The notes beneath the pieces are model-generated. The model was not told where the DNA came from. It made no database searches and saw only the letters and a program-made list of their open reading frames with translations. Shown here piece by piece: positions 32,597 through 35,766 of a stretch of 35,766 bases of DNA. The DNA comes from Nitrospirota bacterium (GTDB taxonomy: Bacteria; Nitrospirota; Nitrospiria; JACQBZ01), in the NCBI GenBank assembly GCA_016201865.1, contig JACQCA010000067.1, positions 1 to 35,766 on the forward strand, read 5' to 3'. Every line of letters begins with the position of its first letter. The stretch's first letter is position 1. The translations under genes were made by a program, and so were the position numbers.

Positions 32597-33483
32597 TTTT
32601 TCTCCGATTTCTTTGTCCGGGGGCTCAAATAGTCCCCTAAAATCAGCTTCAGGTTTTCTCGGGTCTTTTTCGGGATCAATGCAGGCGGTGTCATGATGGC
32701 ATTTTTGAGCGCCGAGCCGCAGGGGCAGCCCCGCGACACGGGAATGTCCGGAAGCGCCGCGCGGATGATCTGCTGAGACAGGACCACATTTTTCTTGAGC
32801 GTCTCGATGACGGCCTCGACCGTGACGGACTCCATGCTTTCATGCCAACAGTCATAATCCGTCACCAACGCGAGCGTAGCATAACAGATTTCGGCCTCAC
32901 GCGCAAGCTTGGCCTCGGTCACATTGGTCATGCCAATCACATCCACACCCCACCGACGGAAGATCAACGACTCGCCGCGCGCCGAGAACTGCGGCCCTTC
33001 GATGCAGAAGTAGGTCCCGCCGTCATGCATCACGGCCCCCCGGCTGCGGCCGGCCCGGCAGAGGACGGGCCGCAGCTCGGAACAGACCGGATCGGCGAAG
33101 GCGACATGGGCCACGACCCCGCCGCCGAAGAAGGTGCCGATCCGCCGCCGGGTGTGATCGTAGAACTGGTCCGGAACGACGACCTGGCCCGGCGCGATCG
33201 ATTCCTTCATGCTGCCGACGGCGCTGACCGAGATGATCCGTTCGACGCCCAGCTTTTTCATCCCCCAGATATTGGCCCGGAAATTGATCTCGCTCGGGAG
33301 GATGCGATGACCGCGGCCGTGTCTCGCCAGAAAGGCCACCCGCCTCCCCTCCAATTTTCCGACGATGTAAGCATCGGACGGCGGTCCGAACGGCGTCGAA
33401 AGCTTGACCTCCTTTTTCCCGGTCAGCCCTTCCATTTCGTACAGACCGCTTCCGCCGATGATTCCGATCTCAATTTTCTGCAT
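32593..33483 (-). CDS. mtnP: S-methyl-5'-thioadenosine phosphorylase
   Basis: Phosphorolysis of methylthioadenosine to adenine and methylthioribose-1-phosphate, in methionine and polyamine salvage. The 296-residue protein has IGIIGGSGLYEMEG at the start, FLARHGRGHRILPSEINFRA (phosphate and base binding), CIEGPQFSARGES, GVDVIGMTNVTEAKLARE and ALVTDYDCWH with the substrate Asp. The family includes enzymes for inosine or guanosine; VIGMTN and DYDCWH favour MTA. GGAGAG precedes the ATG. It is first in a four-gene unit with the PfkB, TPR and RodZ genes. Confidence 0.94.
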   Translation of the reverse strand: MQKIEIGIIGGSGLYEMEGLTGKKEVKLSTPFGPPSDAYIVGKLEGRRVAFLARHGRGHRILPSEINFRANIWGMKKLGVERIISVSAVGSMKESIAPGQVVVPDQFYDHTRRRIGTFFGGGVVAHVAFADPVCSELRPVLCRAGRSRGAVMHDGGTYFCIEGPQFSARGESLIFRRWGVDVIGMTNVTEAKLAREAEICYATLALVTDYDCWHESMESVTVEAVIETLKKNVVLSQQIIRAALPDIPVSRGCPCGSALKNAIMTPPALIPKKTRENLKLILGDYLSPRTKKSEKK

Positions 33484-33516
33484 GCGTTACTCTCTCCTCA
33501 CAACCGCTGTTAGTGT

Positions 33517-33531
33517 GCTATTTGAAATAGC
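33517..33531. promoter_or_regulatory. Palindrome upstream of mtnP
   Basis: GCTATTTGAAATAGC is a perfect 7-base inverted repeat around one G, about 35-50 bases before the mtnP ATG. It may be an operator. No clear -35/-10 pair can be assigned. The region 33484-33612 holds no other gene. Confidence 0.35.
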
Positions 33532-33613
33532 GTGCTGCAAAAATGAATCCCTTTGGTTCGCTGCAATGTTATTTGAACATCCCACGCTTTATACGCTTGT
33601 CTCTAGAGGTTGC

Positions 33614-34537
33614 TTAGGCTGCGCCATCCACCGGAGCCGCGGCTTCTGCTCCTCCCCCCGGCGGCGAGTGGAGGTCTCTCCATAACTCCATCGCGGTCTC
33701 GGTTCGAAATGGCACGTGCCGTCGGAGAGCCTTCTCGAGAGCGAAGTTCAATGGGGGCGGCAGTTCTAATGCCATTTCCCTTGGACGGCCGCCCAGGATC
33801 TCCTCACGAGAGAACTGTATCTGCTTAGATTGGGCCAATTGAAGTAACAAAAGCCCAATATGGTAGATGTCTATGCGATGGTCCATTGGCCCGAACTCGC
33901 CTGGGTCAAGAGCCTCCGGTGGTCGCATCCAGTCAGCCAGCGTATTAGAAGCATCAATCTCACTAAACACTTTACTAACTCCGAGATCCCCAAGCTTGAA
34001 CTGAATGGCCCCCGGTTCCGTGGGGCGCATCTCGTCACGCGAGAAAGCTGCGAACACGTTGCCCATGTGAATGTCTTGGTGAGCGTACTGATTCAGATGA
34101 AGGTACTGCACCGCTTGGAGGAGGCATCGAGCAACCGGCATGAGCCAAACTTTACCATCGAAAGATTGAAGAGAAAACAACTGCGTGAGCGGACAGTAAC
34201 AACGTTCCGTAATGATGTAAAACGTGTCCCGAAACTCGAAAGCGTCAAAGACATACGTAATATGCGGGTGTCTCAACGCCAAGAGCTTCTGGATCTCGGC
34301 TTCCGCCGACGCACGGACTTTCTCGTATGGACCTGTCGGCTTCAATACCTTGGCAGCCAGATCATTGGCCCACCCATCAACGCATGAGTACACCACACCG
34401 TAGGAGCCTTCGCCAATTCGTTCCCCCATCGTGTAGGAGTTCCGCGTCGCCAGGCTGGTGATCACCTCACCAACCGATGGCGCAATGACCATCTTGGTCT
34501 GAATTGGGACTGGTGGAAGCGGTAATTGGTCAGCCAT
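33614..34537 (-). CDS. Ser/Thr protein kinase (cassette-borne)
   Basis: A 307-residue eukaryotic-type kinase domain, residues 34-295. It has glycine loop GERIGEGSYGVVY (38-50), Lys63 (AAKVL), catalytic loop YAHQDIHMGN (HQD instead of HRD; Asp155, Asn160), metal-binding DLG (Asp184; usual DFG) and PPEA near 207. All catalytic residues are present, so it should be active. There is no membrane helix or sensor domain. The ATG has AGGA nine bases upstream. GC content is lower than in the core genes. It is preceded by an attC-like site at 34556-34639, and its own stop overlaps a degenerate site GCCTAAG. Role unknown; a defence or toxin function is possible. Confidence 0.88.
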   Translation of the reverse strand: MADQLPLPPVPIQTKMVIAPSVGEVITSLATRNSYTMGERIGEGSYGVVYSCVDGWANDLAAKVLKPTGPYEKVRASAEAEIQKLLALRHPHITYVFDAFEFRDTFYIITERCYCPLTQLFSLQSFDGKVWLMPVARCLLQAVQYLHLNQYAHQDIHMGNVFAAFSRDEMRPTEPGAIQFKLGDLGVSKVFSEIDASNTLADWMRPPEALDPGEFGPMDHRIDIYHIGLLLLQLAQSKQIQFSREEILGGRPREMALELPPPLNFALEKALRRHVPFRTETAMELWRDLHSPPGGGAEAAAPVDGAA

Positions 34538-34555
34538 GTTGATTTATCCTGTGCA

Positions 34556-34639
34556 GCCCAACAACAAGCTGAACCGTTACGAACCGGCACTCCGCTAACA
34601 TGTTACACTTTACGCGGTTGACATCAACGCGAGTTAGGA
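34556..34639 (-). repeat. Integron attC-like recombination site (between nuclease and kinase)
   Basis: On the minus strand the site opens with TCCTAAC (inverse core RYYYAAC, one mismatch), overlapping the stop codon of the nuclease gene. It closes with GTTGGGC (perfect core GTTRRRY). Inner arms ATGTCAACCG and CGGTTCAGC pair with one mismatch and a bulge. Length 84 bases, within the usual 57-141. Orientation matches the ORFs: the site follows a gene's 3' end. Confidence 0.65.
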
Positions 34640-35659
34640 TGAAATAATCTTGTTCCCGAAAAGCTGTTTATCAATCTCACTAAGAGAAAACATATTCCTT
34701 TCTCTGATACTGTCTTCGACGATTCGCATAAGCGCCGTTGCCGTAAGCATGCCAACGCTTCGGACTGGCGAATCGGAAAGATATTCTGTTAGCTTCTTCA
34801 GGTCGCCTTCACGAAAGGAGGAGCCCACAACAACCAGATACACCTTATCGAAGCCTTGACGCTGTAATTCCTTGCCGTGATTTATGGCGTACTCCAGGAA
34901 TTTACGATCTTCCGTGCCCAGCGCATAGCCATTTGCTCGAACCTTCGCATCTATAAGAACCGCGAATCGTTCCCTGCTCGCAATTGCAATTGCATCTGGA
35001 TTTCTACCGGTACCTTGTCCCAATGGCTGTATCTCGAACCCCAGAGATCGAAACGCATCCGCTGTTCGTCTCTCGAACAAGGTGCTTAAACTGACATCCG
35101 ATGACTCATATGGCGGCATCTCACCGCGCGCGAGAACATCCAAATATTGCAGTGAGGCTGGGAGGAATGGATGCAGTTGTGGTAAGGTTTGATAACCTAC
35201 GCCGGATGTAATTGTTTGGCTTTCTGCTTTAGGTCGCCGAAAACCGTCGTACTGGAGAATCACCTTCAAGTCATCTCGTGAACTTTCCAGCCATTTCCGG
35301 AACCGATTTTGAAATACTTCAATGGAGCCATCCCTTGTATATACGGTGTGCGTTTTAGTTTTTAATTCTCTTTGCGCAATTCGGAGCTCTGGCCCTGTTG
35401 GGATTTTGCCGAGGTGTAGACATACCCGGGCGTAGTCTTCAAAAACCTCTTCATCCGGGAGCCTCGAAGTAAATTTATTTGGCTCCTCTCCGACCTCACG
35501 AATGAAATCCGTAGGTCGTGCCCAGTAGTAACTTACTTCAGAAGATCTAATCTTGGCCATCTTACAAAAGCGCGCAATACCAAGAGCCTTGCCGAGCTTA
35601 GATTTGCATGCTCGGTACAGTTCTATAATCTCTTCTTTGCTGCGGCGTCTATTACTCAA
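34634..35659 (-). CDS. PD-(D/E)XK-like nuclease with N-terminal repeat domain (cassette-borne)
   Basis: About 341 residues. The first 130 hold two similar helical units (EEIIELYRACKSKLGKALGI and EEVFEDYARVCLHLGKIPTG), resembling homing-endonuclease-associated repeats that bind DNA. The C-terminal part carries a restriction-type nuclease core: FERRTADAFRSLGFEIQPLG (acidic Glu), NPDAIAIA and FAVLIDAKVR (Asp-x-Lys). The start is TTG: the frame opens at 35668, directly next to GAGG, while TTG 35659 sits nine bases after it and is preferred. GC content is clearly lower than in the core genes. It is bounded by attC-like sites on both sides. Probable role: DNA cleavage in phage or plasmid defence. 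I recognise no named family. Confidence 0.75.
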   Translation of the reverse strand: MSNRRRSKEEIIELYRACKSKLGKALGIARFCKMAKIRSSEVSYYWARPTDFIREVGEEPNKFTSRLPDEEVFEDYARVCLHLGKIPTGPELRIAQRELKTKTHTVYTRDGSIEVFQNRFRKWLESSRDDLKVILQYDGFRRPKAESQTITSGVGYQTLPQLHPFLPASLQYLDVLARGEMPPYESSDVSLSTLFERRTADAFRSLGFEIQPLGQGTGRNPDAIAIASRERFAVLIDAKVRANGYALGTEDRKFLEYAINHGKELQRQGFDKVYLVVVGSSFREGDLKKLTEYLSDSPVRSVGMLTATALMRIVEDSIRERNMFSLSEIDKQLFGNKIISS

Positions 35660-35710
35660 AATTTTCAACCTCGAATATCGAGACCGAAGACATACAAATG
35701 GTCGTTAACG

Positions 35711-35766
35711 GTCTAACGAGATAGAGTTCACCACCGCCGCTTCTTTTGTGGCGTCCGGCGCAACAA
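35711..35766 (-). repeat. Integron attC-like site, 3' part (cut by window edge)
   Basis: The minus strand closes with GTTAGAC (perfect GTTRRRY), preceded by the usual arm GGTGAACTC and an internal hairpin CGCCAC...GCGGCG. It lies 43 bases upstream of the nuclease start and points the same way. The rest of the site lies beyond the window. Confidence 0.6.

Noticed and set aside
1-35766. CRISPR array
   Set aside because: No regularly spaced direct repeats of CRISPR size were seen; the only repeats are three dispersed palindromes and two attC-like sites.

Overview
The window comes from a Gram-negative, mid-to-high GC chemolithotroph-like bacterium. Evidence is an outer-membrane beta-barrel cytochrome, a RodZ homologue, a lipoprotein, and a Tat-exported uptake hydrogenase. 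The protein repertoire looks most like Nitrospirota or a neighbouring environmental phylum, but I cannot fix the taxon from sequence alone. Almost all genes lie on the minus strand, so each block should be read from high to low coordinates.

(1) 1-139 is the edge of an IS3-family element. (2) 148-11928 is one long minus-strand operon. It encodes a membrane-bound group 1 [NiFe] hydrogenase (small subunit, large subunit, cytochrome b, maturation protease), then hypA, hypF, hypC, hypD and hypE, a tetraheme cytochrome c, a Cyc2-like porin-cytochrome and two small envelope proteins. A near-consensus sigma54 promoter with an upstream inverted repeat precedes it. Oddities are a Cys-to-Asp change at the proximal FeS cluster, a HypA without its zinc lobe, no hypB, and a palindromic repeat in or at hypD and hypF.

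(3) 12238-16047 holds pncB and a Lon-family protease with its own sigma70-type promoter. (4) 16153-16604 looks like a promoter-to-terminator unit with no convincing ORF, a candidate non-coding RNA. (5) 16644-23753 is a ten-gene stress or dormancy operon: two CBS proteins, a YbaK-like protein, a BCAM0308-family protein, Hsp20, a zinc ribbon, a P-type ATPase, a universal stress protein, OsmC, and a hibernation factor fused to a cold-shock domain. It has a sigma54 promoter and a cluster of TGTCC/GGACA half-sites in the enhancer position. (6) 24039-27089 encodes a lone receiver, a PAS histidine kinase and an NtrC-type sigma54 activator, again behind a consensus sigma54 promoter. The natural reading is that this signalling unit drives the stress operon next to it.

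(7) 27244-29758, on the plus strand, encodes HflX and an alpha/beta hydrolase. (8) 29789-33483 holds a tRNA-Thr(CGT), rodZ, a TPR lipoprotein, a PfkB kinase and mtnP. (9) 33614-35766 is a lower-GC accessory segment with a Ser/Thr protein kinase and a PD-(D/E)XK-like nuclease. These genes are separated and preceded by integron attC-like sites in the correct orientation, so this looks like part of a cassette array, possibly carrying phage-defence genes.
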